Shown here piece by piece: positions 9,854 to 20,456 of a DNA stretch of 64,000 nt (its first letter is position 1; each line of letters opens with the position of its first letter). This DNA comes from JBHYDC01 sp051861205 (GTDB taxonomy: Bacteria; Pseudomonadota; Alphaproteobacteria; Rhizobiales; Pleomorphomonadaceae). Location: positions 36,288-100,287 of the forward strand of contig JBHYDC010000016.1 in NCBI GenBank assembly GCA_051861205.1, in the 5' to 3' direction. The notes below the pieces were generated by a model. The model searched no databases, was not told where the DNA came from, and was given only the letters and a program-made list of their open reading frames with translations. The translations under genes were made by a program, and so were the position numbers.

Positions 9854-10492
9854 ATGAAGGATCCCGTTGATTTCACGATGAGCACGCTGGTTCCCATGGT
9901 CGTCGAGCAGACGAACCGGGGCGAGCGCGCCTACGACATCTTCTCCCGCCTCCTGAAGGAGCGGATCATCTTCATAACCGGCGGGATCGACGATGGCGTA
10001 GCCACGCTGGTCTGCGCGCAGCTCTTGTTCCTTGAATCGGAAAACCCGAACAAGGAAATCTCGCTCTACATCAACTCGCCCGGCGGCTATGTCACGTCTG
10101 GCCTTGCGATCTACGACACGATGCAGTTCATCCGGCCGAAGGTGTCCACGCTCTGCATCGGTCAGGCCGCGTCCATGGGCTCGCTCCTGCTTTGCGCGGG
10201 CGAGAAGAATATGCGCTTCACGCTGCCCAATTCGCGGATCATGGTCCACCAGCCGTCCGGCGGGTTCCGGGGCCAAGCCGCCGATATCATGCTGCATGCC
10301 CAGGAGATCCTGAAGCTGAAGCGTCGGCTCAACGAGATCTATGTCAAGCACACCGGCAAGGATCTTTCGGCCGTGGAAGAAGCGCTTGAACGCGACAATT
10401 TCATGGATGCCTTCCAGGCCAAGGCCTTCGGTCTGGTAGACGATGTCATCGAAAGCCGTCTGGCGATGGACGGCGTTCACGCGCCCCGCTGA
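9854..10492 (+). CDS. clpP: ATP-dependent Clp protease proteolytic subunit
   Basis: Serine peptidase subunit that forms the double heptameric chamber of ClpXP/ClpAP. The 212 residues contain the active-site serine region IGQAASMGSLLLCAG, the catalytic histidine region SRIMVHQPSGGFRGQA, and the downstream aspartate in the ALERDNFMDAFQAKAFGLVD segment. The usual YINSPGGYVTSGLAIYDTMQ substrate-binding block is present. GAGAGG at 9845-9850 precedes the ATG closely. clpX follows after a roughly 240-base gap and lon after that. Confidence 0.97.
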   Translation: MKDPVDFTMSTLVPMVVEQTNRGERAYDIFSRLLKERIIFITGGIDDGVATLVCAQLLFLESENPNKEISLYINSPGGYVTSGLAIYDTMQFIRPKVSTLCIGQAASMGSLLLCAGEKNMRFTLPNSRIMVHQPSGGFRGQAADIMLHAQEILKLKRRLNEIYVKHTGKDLSAVEEALERDNFMDAFQAKAFGLVDDVIESRLAMDGVHAPR

Positions 10493-10728
10493 CGGGGCCC
10501 TTGTGCGGCCGGCGCTTCGGTGCCGCTCGTGTTTTGGCCATGGTCTGCGGTGAAGGTCGGTGCCGGTTGGAAGACGACGAGGGAGACCGGCCCGAATAAT
10601 TCGATGTTAAGGATATCTTGATCCCTCTGGTCTCAGCATAGTGAATCGCCCCATCGGACGTTTCAGATGCGCTAGAAACGGATCGGGAGTGTGGCCACCG
10701 GACGGCCTGGACCTTGCGGCAGGTTCGC

Positions 10729-12042
10729 ATGGTCCGGGTTCGGACGATCGGCCCGGGTGGCGCAAGCCACTCGACAACCGAGCAGGTCAGCGGCGGCGAG
10801 TCGAAGAACACGCTCTATTGCTCGTTCTGCGGCAAGAGCCAGCACGAAGTCCGCAAACTTATCGCGGGTCCGACGGTGTTCATCTGCGACGAATGCGTCG
10901 AGCTTTGCATGGACATCATCCGTGAGGAGTCGAAGTCCAGCCTCGTCAAGTCGCGGGACGGCGTTCCGACGCCGGAAGACATCCGTAAGGTACTCGACGA
11001 TTACGTGATCGGTCAGGACAAGGCCAAGAAGGTGCTGTCCGTTGCCGTTCACAATCACTACAAGCGCCTGAACCACGCCGCCAAGAACAACGACGTGGAG
11101 CTTGCAAAGTCCAACATCATGCTGATCGGCCCGACCGGTTGCGGCAAAACGCTGCTCGCGCAGACGCTCGCCCGCATCATCGACGTGCCCTTCACGATGG
11201 CGGACGCCACCACGCTCACCGAAGCCGGTTATGTCGGCGAGGACGTGGAAAACATCATCCTGAAGCTGCTCCAGGCCGCCGACTACAACGTCGAGCGCGC
11301 GCAGCGCGGCATCGTCTACATCGACGAGGTCGACAAAATCAGCCGCAAGTCCGACAACCCGTCCATCACGCGCGACGTGTCGGGTGAGGGCGTGCAGCAG
11401 GCCCTCCTGAAGATCATGGAAGGCACCGTTGCCTCCGTGCCTCCGCAGGGCGGCCGCAAGCATCCCCAGCAGGAATTCCTGCAGGTCGATACCACCAACA
11501 TCCTATTCATCTGCGGCGGAGCCTTCGCCGGGTTGGAGAAGATCATCTCGGCGCGCGGCCGGTCCACTTCGATCGGCTTCAAGGCGCAGGTTTCCGCCCC
11601 GGAAGATCGCCGCACCGGCGAGCTTTTCCGCGAGGTGGAGCCGGAGGATCTTCTGAAATTCGGGCTCATCCCCGAGTTCGTCGGCCGTCTGCCCGTGCTC
11701 GCCACCCTGGAAGACCTCGACGAGGCCGCCCTTGTGACCATTCTGACCGGTCCCAAGAACGCGCTCGTCAAGCAGTACCAGCGGCTGTTCGAGATGGAAG
11801 ACGTCGAGCTGACCTTCAGCGACGACAGCCTGAAGGCGATCGCCCGCAAGGCCATCGAGCGCAAGACCGGCGCGCGCGGCCTGCGTTCCATCATGGAATC
11901 GATCCTCCTCGACACCATGTACGAGCTTCCCAGCCTCGATAGCGTCCGCGAAGTTGTGATTTCCGAAGAGGTCGTCAACGGCAAAGCGCCGCCGATCTAC
12001 GTTCATTCCGATCGTATCGAAGAAATCAGTTCCACCGCCTGA
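10729..12042 (+). CDS. clpX: ATP-dependent Clp protease unfoldase ClpX
   Basis: Hexameric AAA+ unfoldase that feeds substrates to ClpP. Landmarks in order: a four-cysteine zinc-binding domain (LYCSFCGKSQHEV...FICDECVELC), Walker A GPTGCGKT, Walker B IVYIDEVDKI, the pore loop GYVGEDVE, and the ClpP-contact region near SARGRSTSIGF. The ATG at 10729 has AGG five bases upstream and gives 437 residues. An in-frame TTG at 10714 is possible. Either start leaves about 20 residues before the usual VSGGESKNTLYC opening, so the true start may be a non-standard codon. Confidence 0.96.
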   Translation: MVRVRTIGPGGASHSTTEQVSGGESKNTLYCSFCGKSQHEVRKLIAGPTVFICDECVELCMDIIREESKSSLVKSRDGVPTPEDIRKVLDDYVIGQDKAKKVLSVAVHNHYKRLNHAAKNNDVELAKSNIMLIGPTGCGKTLLAQTLARIIDVPFTMADATTLTEAGYVGEDVENIILKLLQAADYNVERAQRGIVYIDEVDKISRKSDNPSITRDVSGEGVQQALLKIMEGTVASVPPQGGRKHPQQEFLQVDTTNILFICGGAFAGLEKIISARGRSTSIGFKAQVSAPEDRRTGELFREVEPEDLLKFGLIPEFVGRLPVLATLEDLDEAALVTILTGPKNALVKQYQRLFEMEDVELTFSDDSLKAIARKAIERKTGARGLRSIMESILLDTMYELPSLDSVREVVISEEVVNGKAPPIYVHSDRIEEISSTA

Positions 12043-12118
12043 GCCGGCGCAGAAAACCGAGGGGGACCGGGTGCCGGCCTCCCTCCTTCCGGTCACGGGA
12101 AGGTCATCCCGAGCCCGT

Positions 12119-12147
12119 CTTGAATGCCCGCCTGCCACGGTCCATGT
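12119..12147 (+). promoter_or_regulatory. possible RpoH (heat-shock) promoter for lon
   Basis: CTTGAA at 12119-12124, a 17-base spacer and CCATGT at 12142-12147 resemble the alphaproteobacterial sigma-32 pattern. lon is a classic sigma-32 target, so the match is plausible. The resulting leader would be about 235 bases. The rest of the 346-base clpX-lon gap (12043-12388) shows no gene. Confidence 0.4.
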
Positions 12148-12388
12148 ATCCGCTTACGTGGCGGCACCGAAAACGGGAACGGCGACTGAGCGTTGCGCCT
12201 TGATGGGCATCGTGGGTTGGCCCTGCTCGAAGCGGATTCCGGACCAAGTCCGGCCCTCTCCCGAGCCCTGTTTTCGGCGACGACTTCACGCCGGCTTTTG
12301 TGTCGGCTGGGTTCTGTGCCGTTCACGCGTCACGGCCGTTACAGCCCCCTCTCAGGCTGCGGCGGGCCAACAGAAAGGACAGTTTTCG

Positions 12389-14815
<2,427 letters not shown>

Positions 14816-14846
14816 GCGCGGCCATTTCCACAAGCTGCAAGTCAAG

Positions 14847-14875
14847 CAGGCCCGGGTGTCTAACACTCGGGCCTG
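14847..14875 (+). terminator. hairpin after lon, possible terminator
   Basis: Arms 14847-14859 and 14863-14875 pair over 13 positions with one G-U, around a three-base loop, 31 bases after the lon stop. No T-run follows on the plus strand, so it may stop transcription only partly or protect the 3' end. Confidence 0.4.
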
Positions 14876-15010
14876 ATTGATAAAAAATTGGCCTTTTTTC
14901 GCGGAAAACCGGCTTTTTACCCCTTGCTTTTGCTATCTTTTCGGGGAAACGTGCCGGGCCTAGGCGGCGCTTCGGAGCAGCCGCCGCGTATTGCTAAAAA
15001 GGATGCGACT

Positions 15011-15286
15011 ATGAACAAGAACGATCTCGTCTCGCAGGTTGCCGAGAAGGCCTCGCTCACGAAGGCCCAGGCTGGCGAGGCAGTCGATGCGGTATTCGAC
15101 GCCATCACCGGCTCCCTGAAGTCGGGTGACGAGGTCCGCATCGTCGGGTTCGGCAATTTCGTCGTGACCGAGCGCGCCGCCTCTGAAGGCCGCAATCCGC
15201 AGACCGGCGCATCGATCAGCATTCCTGCTTCCAAGCAGCCCAAGTTCCGGGCTGGCAAGGGCCTCAAGGATGCGGTCAACGGCTGA
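15011..15286 (+). CDS. hupB: DNA-binding protein HU
   Basis: A 91-residue histone-like protein, usual HU length, that bends and compacts DNA. It shows the HU/IHF signature VRIVGFGNFVVTERAASEGRNPQTG with the arm-tip proline region, and the N-terminal dimerisation helices MNKNDLVSQVAEKASLTKAQA. An in-frame extension upstream (from 14888) is not HU-like, so ATG 15011 is chosen. A separate promoter is likely because a hairpin separates it from lon. Confidence 0.96.
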   Translation: MNKNDLVSQVAEKASLTKAQAGEAVDAVFDAITGSLKSGDEVRIVGFGNFVVTERAASEGRNPQTGASISIPASKQPKFRAGKGLKDAVNG

Positions 15287-15323
15287 TTCGGATCGGCCTT
15301 CGGGCCGCTTGGGATCGTGATCA

Positions 15324-15364
15324 AGCGGGTCCGGTTGCCGTAAGCGGCTTCCGGTCCGCTTTTT
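15324..15364 (+). terminator. Rho-independent terminator of hupB
   Basis: AGCGG (15324-15328) pairs with CCGCT (15356-15360) and CCGG (15331-15334) with CCGG (15351-15354), enclosing an inner GCCG/CGGC hairpin. Five T residues follow at 15360-15364. Confidence 0.6.
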
Positions 15365-15477
15365 GCGAGGTGGAATTCGGTTTCGGCGGTCCAACCCGCC
15401 AAACCCCACCTTGCTTCACCGCCGCGTTTTCCGTAGATGATGACGGCACGGCCAAGCGCGCTCAAGCGCCAGGCTCG

Positions 15478-15553
15478 GGGCGGTTAGCTCAGTTGGTAGA
15501 GCGCCTGCTTTACACGCAGGATGTCGGGGGTTCGAGTCCCTCACCGCCCACCA
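15478..15553 (+). tRNA. tRNA-Val (anticodon TAC)
   Basis: A complete 76-base cloverleaf. The acceptor arms GGGCGGT and ACCGCCC pair, followed by A and an encoded CCA. The D arm is AGCTCAGTTGGTAGAGC; the anticodon stem CCTGC/GCAGG encloses TTTACAC, giving anticodon TAC; and the T arm GGGGGTTCGAGTCCCTC is present. It reads valine GTA/GTG-type codons. Confidence 0.97.
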
Positions 15554-15778
15554 TTTCCTCGCGAATCCGCAGCGTCCCCGCGCGCCGCCGTTCCACCCGA
15601 ACGCAGCGGCATTCCTCGCTCCGCGCCCGCCGTCCACCGGCGTCCCGCACCGGTTTTCCCCGGCTTTGCCGCCTCCGGAAAACGACGCTTGACATACCCC
15701 CGCTCATCCCATACTTCACGCCCACCGACGGCGAACGAAGTGCGGCTACGGCCAAGGATCGAACGTCAGACGCCCTGC

Positions 15779-15855
15779 GGGGGTGTAGCTCAGTTGGTTA
15801 GAGTGCCGGCCTGTCACGCCGGAGGTCGCGGGTTCGAGCCCCGTCACTCCCGCCA
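15779..15855 (+). tRNA. tRNA-Asp (anticodon GTC)
   Basis: A complete 77-base cloverleaf. The acceptor GGGGGTG pairs with CACTCCC (one G-U), with discriminator G and an encoded CCA. The anticodon stem CCGGC/GCCGG encloses CTGTCAC with anticodon GTC. The T arm is GCGGGTTCGAGCCCCGT. It lies 225 bases after tRNA-Val in the same direction. Confidence 0.97.
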
Positions 15856-16003
15856 CTTTTCGTCCTGTTCAATCAGGGCATTAGATCCCGGCCTTCGTGC
15901 CGGGTTTTCTATTTCGGCTTGGCCCTTGTCCTTTGCGGACGGCTGGAACTTCCACCGCGTGTGGAGGTTTTTCCTGGGTTGATCACACCCGAGGGACCGC
16001 GCC

Positions 16004-16156
16004 ATGGACTCCAGCACCGTCATTATCGTCCTTGCGATGTTCACCTTCATCGCCGTGCTCGCTTTCGCGTTTATGGATCTGAAAAACACCGACGAGGCCA
16101 TCAAGCGGCACGCCGGCAGCGCGCACACCAACCCCCGCGTTGGCCCACAGGTTTAG
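16004..16156 (+). CDS. small single-span membrane protein (50 residues)
   Basis: A short frame with good support: GAGGGA at 15991-15996 lies seven bases before the ATG and the frame ends at TAG 16154-16156. The product starts MDSSTVIIVLAMFTFIAVLAFAFMDL, a clean transmembrane segment (about residues 6-24), followed by a charged tail with KNTDEAIKRHAG and HTNPRVGPQV. No family is recognised. It sits between tRNA-Asp and the convergent LivH-like gene. Confidence 0.55.
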   Translation: MDSSTVIIVLAMFTFIAVLAFAFMDLKNTDEAIKRHAGSAHTNPRVGPQV

Positions 16157-16216
16157 CCCGCATGGGCGCCTAAAGCTTCCGCAGGATAAACGTTGGTCTT
16201 TGAAAACTTTTGGGTT

Positions 16217-17632
16217 TCACCCCAGACGTCCCCAGCGCGCGCCGCTGGTGTCGCCCGGCGGGCGTTCAACGCCCAGCAGTCCTTGCGGCCGAACGATCAG
16301 CACGGCGGCCAGAACCGCCAGCACCACCGTGTCGCGCCATTCCATGGGCATGTAGGCGGCCCAGAGCGTTTCGCCCGTGCCGATGATCAGCCCGCCGAAA
16401 GCCGCGCCCGGCAGCGAACCCAGCCCGCCCAGAACGGCCGCCACCACCGCCTTCAGCCCGATCATGGCGCCGGATCCATAGCTCGCCTGTCCGTAATGAA
16501 GCGCCGACACCGCGCCCGCCACCGCCGCAAGGCCGGACGAGATTGCGAAGGTCACCTGTGCCACGCGCGTCGTGTCGATCCCGATCAGCCGCGCCATGTG
16601 CGCGTCGTCAGACATCGCCCGCCAGTTCATCCCGAAGCGCGAGCGCTGCATAGCCCGCAGCACCACCGCCAGCAGCACCGCCGACCCGGCGATCTCCAGC
16701 ATCTGCATGACCGTGATCGTCACCTGGAACGGCCCGCCCAAAAGCTGCACCGGGTCGTTCAGCACCGGCTGGATCCAGCGATCGCGCGATCCCGACGCGA
16801 TGCGCATGGCCTCTATCAGCGCGATCGAAAGCCCGATGGTCGCGATCATGAAGGTGCGGTGGCTACTGCGTGAAAGCGGCACGAACACAAAACGCCCGAG
16901 CACGCTGCCGCCGAGCGCGCCATAGAAAAACGCGGCCAGCACCGTGCAAGCGATCGTCAGCCCAATTCCCACCGGACTTCCGGCAACCCAAGCGGCGCTG
17001 GCGAAGCCGCCGATCATCGCCACCGCTGCGAACGAGCCCACCATCGCCACTTCCCCGAAGGCGAGGTTGATGCGGTTCACCAGCCCGTAGACCAGCGCAT
17101 AGCCCACGGCCAGAAAGGCGTAGAGCGCGGAAAGCGGCATCGCGCCTACGATCTGCTGAATGAAATAGCCTGTGCTCGCGGGCACGATCACGGGGATCAG
17201 CGGATCGTCGGCGTAAACCCCGCTCAGCCGTTGTTCACCCTCTCGCAGCGCTTCGGGGTCGCCCAGCCAGAACCGCTCCAGGATCACGAGGCGCGCGCCT
17301 GAAAGCTCGCCGTCCGCCGTTTCCACCGCAACCAGCGTCAGCCGGTCCGGGTCGAAGCGTTGGCCGCCGAAGGCGCAGCGCAACACGCTCACGCGCGTCG
17401 CCCCGCTTTCGGTCGTCACGCGGTAATCCACGCGGATTGCATTGCGCGCGTCCGGATCGGTCCGGATCGCGGTCACCGCAATCGCGCCGTCGGGTTCCAA
17501 AGCGGGCAGGGCGGCGCGGCACAATCTAGCCTGTTCGCCGTCGATAACTCCGCAGCCGGCCAGTCCAAAAAACAGCGGCAGCAGCAACAACAGCGGCCGC
17601 CACCTTGCCTTATGAAAAGGCCTTGATCTCAC
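16217..17632 (-). CDS. LivH-like ABC permease with lipoprotein-type N-terminus
   Basis: A 471-residue protein. About residues 165-455 are a branched-chain amino acid permease of the LivH family, with multiple hydrophobic helices, GYALVYGLVNRINLAFGEVAMVGSF, the EAA-like loop RSRFGMNWRAMSDDAHMARLIGIDTTRV, and GLKAVVAAVLGGLGSLPGAAFGGLIIG. The first part is different: a signal with lipobox-like LFFGLAGC (cysteine near residue 27) and about 110 extracytoplasmic-type residues. No LivM, LivF, LivG or binding-protein genes are adjacent. Its start overlaps the 3' end of hemB by four bases. The substrate is unknown. Confidence 0.8.
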   Translation of the reverse strand: MRSRPFHKARWRPLLLLLPLFFGLAGCGVIDGEQARLCRAALPALEPDGAIAVTAIRTDPDARNAIRVDYRVTTESGATRVSVLRCAFGGQRFDPDRLTLVAVETADGELSGARLVILERFWLGDPEALREGEQRLSGVYADDPLIPVIVPASTGYFIQQIVGAMPLSALYAFLAVGYALVYGLVNRINLAFGEVAMVGSFAAVAMIGGFASAAWVAGSPVGIGLTIACTVLAAFFYGALGGSVLGRFVFVPLSRSSHRTFMIATIGLSIALIEAMRIASGSRDRWIQPVLNDPVQLLGGPFQVTITVMQMLEIAGSAVLLAVVLRAMQRSRFGMNWRAMSDDAHMARLIGIDTTRVAQVTFAISSGLAAVAGAVSALHYGQASYGSGAMIGLKAVVAAVLGGLGSLPGAAFGGLIIGTGETLWAAYMPMEWRDTVVLAVLAAVLIVRPQGLLGVERPPGDTSGARWGRLG

Positions 17633-18669
17633 GAACCACTCTTCAGCCGCCGTGCGATTTCGGGCGCGAAATAGGTGAGCACGCCGTCGGCGCCGGCCCG
17701 CTTGAAGCCTTGCAGGCTTTCCATCGCCGCCCGGTCGCCGTCGATCCAGCCGTTGGCCGCCGCCGCCTTGATCATCGCGTATTCGCCGGACACCTGATAC
17801 GCGAAAGTCGGCACTGCGAAGGTGTCTTTCAGCCGCCGCAGCACATCCAAATAGGGCATGCCCGGCTTCACCATGATCATGTCGGCGCCCTCCTGGATAT
17901 CCAGTTCGGCCTCGCGGATCGCCTCGTCGGAATTGGCCGGGTCCATCTGATAGGTGCGCTTGTCGCCCCGCAGCGTCTTGGCCGTGCCGATCGCATCGCG
18001 GAACGGGCCATAGAAGGCCGACGCGAATTTGGCGGCGTAGGACATGATCTGAACGTTGCGGTAGCCCGCTCCGTCCAGCGCGCGGCGGATCGCGCCCACC
18101 CGTCCGTCCATCATGTCGGAGGGTGCGATCACGTCGGAACCCGCTGCCGCTTGCACCAGCGCCTGCTGGCAGAGCTGCGCCACGGTTTCGTCGTTGAGGA
18201 TTTCCTCGCCCGAAAGCAGGCCGTCATGGCCGTGGCTCGTATAGGGGTCCAGCGCCACGTCGGTCATCAGCCCCACGGTCGGCACCGCAGCCTTGATCGC
18301 CCGCACCGCGCGGCACACCAAATTGCGCTCGTTCAGCGCTTCGGATCCCATTTCATCGCGCAAGTCCGGGTCGGTGTAGGGAAACAGCGCGATGGCCGGA
18401 ATGCCCAGCTTTCCCGCCTCTTCGGCCTCGCGCACCGCCTCATCCACCGAAAGGCGGAACACGCCCGGCATGGAAGGCACCGGCACGCGCAGCCGGCTTC
18501 CCTCGACCACGAAAATCGGCCAGATCAGATCGTCCACCGACAGGCTGGTTTCCCGCACCAGCCGCCGCGACCAGTCGGCCCTACGCATCCGCCGCATCCG
18601 GCGTCCGCCGAGTATGTCGTCGAGGTTGGCCGGGTCCAGGTGCGGGCCGTCGGCGCGGGGAGAACTCAT
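17629..18669 (-). CDS. hemB: delta-aminolevulinic acid dehydratase (porphobilinogen synthase)
   Basis: Condenses two 5-aminolevulinate molecules into porphobilinogen for heme synthesis. The 346 residues show the two active-site lysines in SYAAKFASAFYGPFRDA and MIMVKPGMPYLD. The metal-binding stretch reads TDVALDPYTSHGHDGLL, with aspartates and alanine instead of the zinc cysteines. This is the Mg/K-dependent type usual in alphaproteobacteria. It is upstream of, and overlaps, the LivH-like gene. Confidence 0.97.
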   Translation of the reverse strand: MSSPRADGPHLDPANLDDILGGRRMRRMRRADWSRRLVRETSLSVDDLIWPIFVVEGSRLRVPVPSMPGVFRLSVDEAVREAEEAGKLGIPAIALFPYTDPDLRDEMGSEALNERNLVCRAVRAIKAAVPTVGLMTDVALDPYTSHGHDGLLSGEEILNDETVAQLCQQALVQAAAGSDVIAPSDMMDGRVGAIRRALDGAGYRNVQIMSYAAKFASAFYGPFRDAIGTAKTLRGDKRTYQMDPANSDEAIREAELDIQEGADMIMVKPGMPYLDVLRRLKDTFAVPTFAYQVSGEYAMIKAAAANGWIDGDRAAMESLQGFKRAGADGVLTYFAPEIARRLKSGS

Positions 18670-18846
18670 CGAACCATCCTCAGCTTGTTCATCCGCGCTT
18701 TCGAGCGCGTTCCTGCTAAAAGATTTAGCACGGACCAGGGCTCCACCTCCACCCGTCGCCGGTTATCCCCGTTTTCACGCTGGCTGGTGGATCCTGCCCG
18801 CCCGCCCGTGCGATGATTGGCTTTCTGCACACGCCAAGGATTCGCG

Positions 18847-19260
18847 ATGAACGTCACCGGCGAAGGTCCCCGTCTTGATCGCGTCGCTTTCGATGCGCGC
18901 TTCGCGCTCGTGGTTTACGTCCGGGTTCTCTCCGTGATTTTCCTCGTGTCCGGTCTTCGCGGGTGGGCGCTCGTGCTCGGTCCGCTCGCGCCCGGCGGGG
19001 ATTTCCTGTCGCTCCCCACGCCGCTCATTGTCGCCGCCGTCTTCTTTTGCGTCTGCGACCTTGTGGCCGCCGTCGGACTTTGGCTGCTGGCCTCCTGGGG
19101 AACCGTCGTCTGGCTCATCGCGGCGCTCGCCGAAACGGTGCTCCATACTGTGTTCGCCAAGATGTTCGGAGTCGATATCCTTCTCGTGCTTTTCAATGTC
19201 GTGACCGTTATCGCCTATACCGTGCTCACAGTATTGTATGAGCGCCAGCGGACTGACTGA
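18847..19260 (+). CDS. DUF6163-like four-helix membrane protein
   Basis: A 137-residue integral membrane protein with about four hydrophobic helices (around residues 17-40, 55-80, 84-105 and 110-130), ending in a charged tail YERQRTD. The aspartate/arginine-bearing first helix region FDARFALVVYVRVLS resembles the rhizobial DUF6163 family as I recall it. AAGGA at 18836-18840 supports ATG 18847 over the upstream ATG at 18817. Function unknown. It is divergent from hemB and precedes ldtR. Confidence 0.7.
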   Translation: MNVTGEGPRLDRVAFDARFALVVYVRVLSVIFLVSGLRGWALVLGPLAPGGDFLSLPTPLIVAAVFFCVCDLVAAVGLWLLASWGTVVWLIAALAETVLHTVFAKMFGVDILLVLFNVVTVIAYTVLTVLYERQRTD

Positions 19261-19294
19261 ACACTTCGTTAGTATGAATCAAACCCGCCGGACC

Positions 19295-19306
19295 TTAGTT
19301 AACTAA
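19295..19306. promoter_or_regulatory. 12-base perfect palindrome upstream of ldtR
   Basis: TTAGTTAACTAA lies about 150 bases before ldtR. MarR-family proteins bind short palindromes and often autoregulate, so it is a candidate operator. A chance A+T-rich palindrome is equally possible. Confidence 0.25.
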
Positions 19307-19456
19307 TGCCTCTTTTGACTGTCTGAACCACGGCAATACCCTTAAGTGAATTTTCATCCTGCCAATTAAGCGCTTTTTCAAAGCTGTCTGTTAGATTTGT
19401 TTTCAATCTGGACATAGATCCACGAGACAAAGTTTTTGCAGAGAGGCTTACTGGAA

Positions 19457-19969
19457 ATGGCAAACGCCAAGCGCTCCTTTGATCTCTACCCGCCGAGCGA
19501 AGAAGAGCAGGGTCTTCAGCCGCTTTACCTTGAAGCTCTTCGCTTGGTCGAGCGTCTTCATCGCCGCCTGCTCGACGTCATCAAGGACGAGTTCGACCGC
19601 GCCGGCCGCACCGACGTCAACGCCGTTCAGGCCCTGTTGCTGTTCAACATCGGCGATAGCGAACTCACCGCCGGCGAACTGCGCACCCGTGGCTATTACC
19701 TCGGCTCGAACGTCTCCTACAATCTGAAGAAGCTTGTGGAGATGGGCTATATTCACCATCAGCGGTCGCGGATGGACCGCCGCTCGGTGCGTGTCCGCCT
19801 CACCGAAAAAGGTCAGAGCGTCGCGACCATCATCGAGAAGCTCTACAACCGCCACATTACCTCGATCGAGACCGTCGGCGGCGTCAACCGCGACGACTTC
19901 AAGGCCCTCAACAAGTCCCTGCAGCGTATGGAACGCTTCTGGACCGACCAGATCCTCTATCGCCTCTGA
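19457..19969 (+). CDS. ldtR: MarR-family transcriptional regulator LdtR
   Basis: A 170-residue winged-helix regulator resembling LdtR, described in Liberibacter and rhizobia as controlling an L,D-transpeptidase and envelope stress tolerance. The DNA-binding part (about residues 55-115) reads VNAVQALLLFNIGDSELTAGELRTRGYYLGSNVSYNLKKLVEMGYIHHQRSRMDRRSVRVRLTEKG. Helices at both ends form the dimer interface. ATG 19457 is preferred to the TTG at 19436 because the conserved N-terminus begins there. The presumed target gene lies 1.5 kb downstream. Confidence 0.85.
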   Translation: MANAKRSFDLYPPSEEEQGLQPLYLEALRLVERLHRRLLDVIKDEFDRAGRTDVNAVQALLLFNIGDSELTAGELRTRGYYLGSNVSYNLKKLVEMGYIHHQRSRMDRRSVRVRLTEKGQSVATIIEKLYNRHITSIETVGGVNRDDFKALNKSLQRMERFWTDQILYRL

Positions 19970-19989
19970 GCGATGAGGGATGAAGTGTA

Positions 19990-20018
19990 GGGCCCACCCG
20001 TCTTTCGCGGGTGGCCCC
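19990..20018 (+). terminator. hairpin after ldtR, possible terminator
   Basis: Arms at 19990-20000 and 20008-20018 (GGGCCCACCCG and CGGGTGGCCCC) pair with a small bulge, 20 bases after the ldtR stop. No T-run follows. Farther on, 20201-20216 is a perfect 16-base palindrome (CTCACGATATCGTGAG) of unknown role. Confidence 0.35.
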
Positions 20019-20331
20019 TGAAACCATCGCGGAGCCGTGGGATCAACACGCGCCTGCGCACCAAGAAAAATTCAACCGACCTTCACACCTTCAGGGCATC
20101 CCAGTCAGATCTTGCGCTCCCGGCGCTCGTTCTGGTTCGGATGCCATTTTTCTTTGTGGTCACGCGCTTCGAACCGGCGAAAACGGCCCCCATGATGAAT
20201 CTCACGATATCGTGAGAACAAACCCGAGGCAGATTTCCAGAAATTGCTACGCCTATCAGATTAGATAATCCCTATGTTAACAGAAAATTAATCAAAATCG
20301 GGAATAGTGATCTGGCAATTCCGTTCATGCC

Positions 20332-20447
20332 GCGTACGGATCGCTCGTCCCCCCCCCCGGTCCGTGCACGGAAACTGGAAACGTCTCACTCCTCCCGAGA
20401 CGTCATCCTGGCCCCGAGCACCTCCCTCGCTCGGGGCCCTTTTTTTT
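20332..20447 (+). ncRNA. candidate trans-acting small RNA with CUCC-rich hairpin loops
   Basis: Three consecutive stem-loops can be drawn. SL1 pairs the region near 20332-20340 with 20360-20371 around a loop holding ten C residues. SL2 is a perfect 7-bp stem (20381-20387 with 20397-20403) with loop ACTCCTCCC. SL3 is a strong terminator (20410-20438) with loop containing CCTCCC, followed by eight T. Exposed CUCC motifs complement the Shine-Dalgarno sequence, as in alphaproteobacterial AbcR (alpha-r15) and cuckoo-type sRNAs. No coding frame or clear promoter explains the region. The 5' end is a guess. Confidence 0.5.
20410..20447 (+). terminator. strong Rho-independent terminator
   Basis: A perfect 10-bp stem (20410-20419 with 20429-20438, GGCCCCGAGC and its complement) is followed by T residues at 20440-20447. 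It ends whatever is transcribed rightward from the 19970-20410 gap, most simply the candidate sRNA, just before the convergent DUF1295 gene. Confidence 0.85.
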
Positions 20448-20456
20448 CACCCTATT

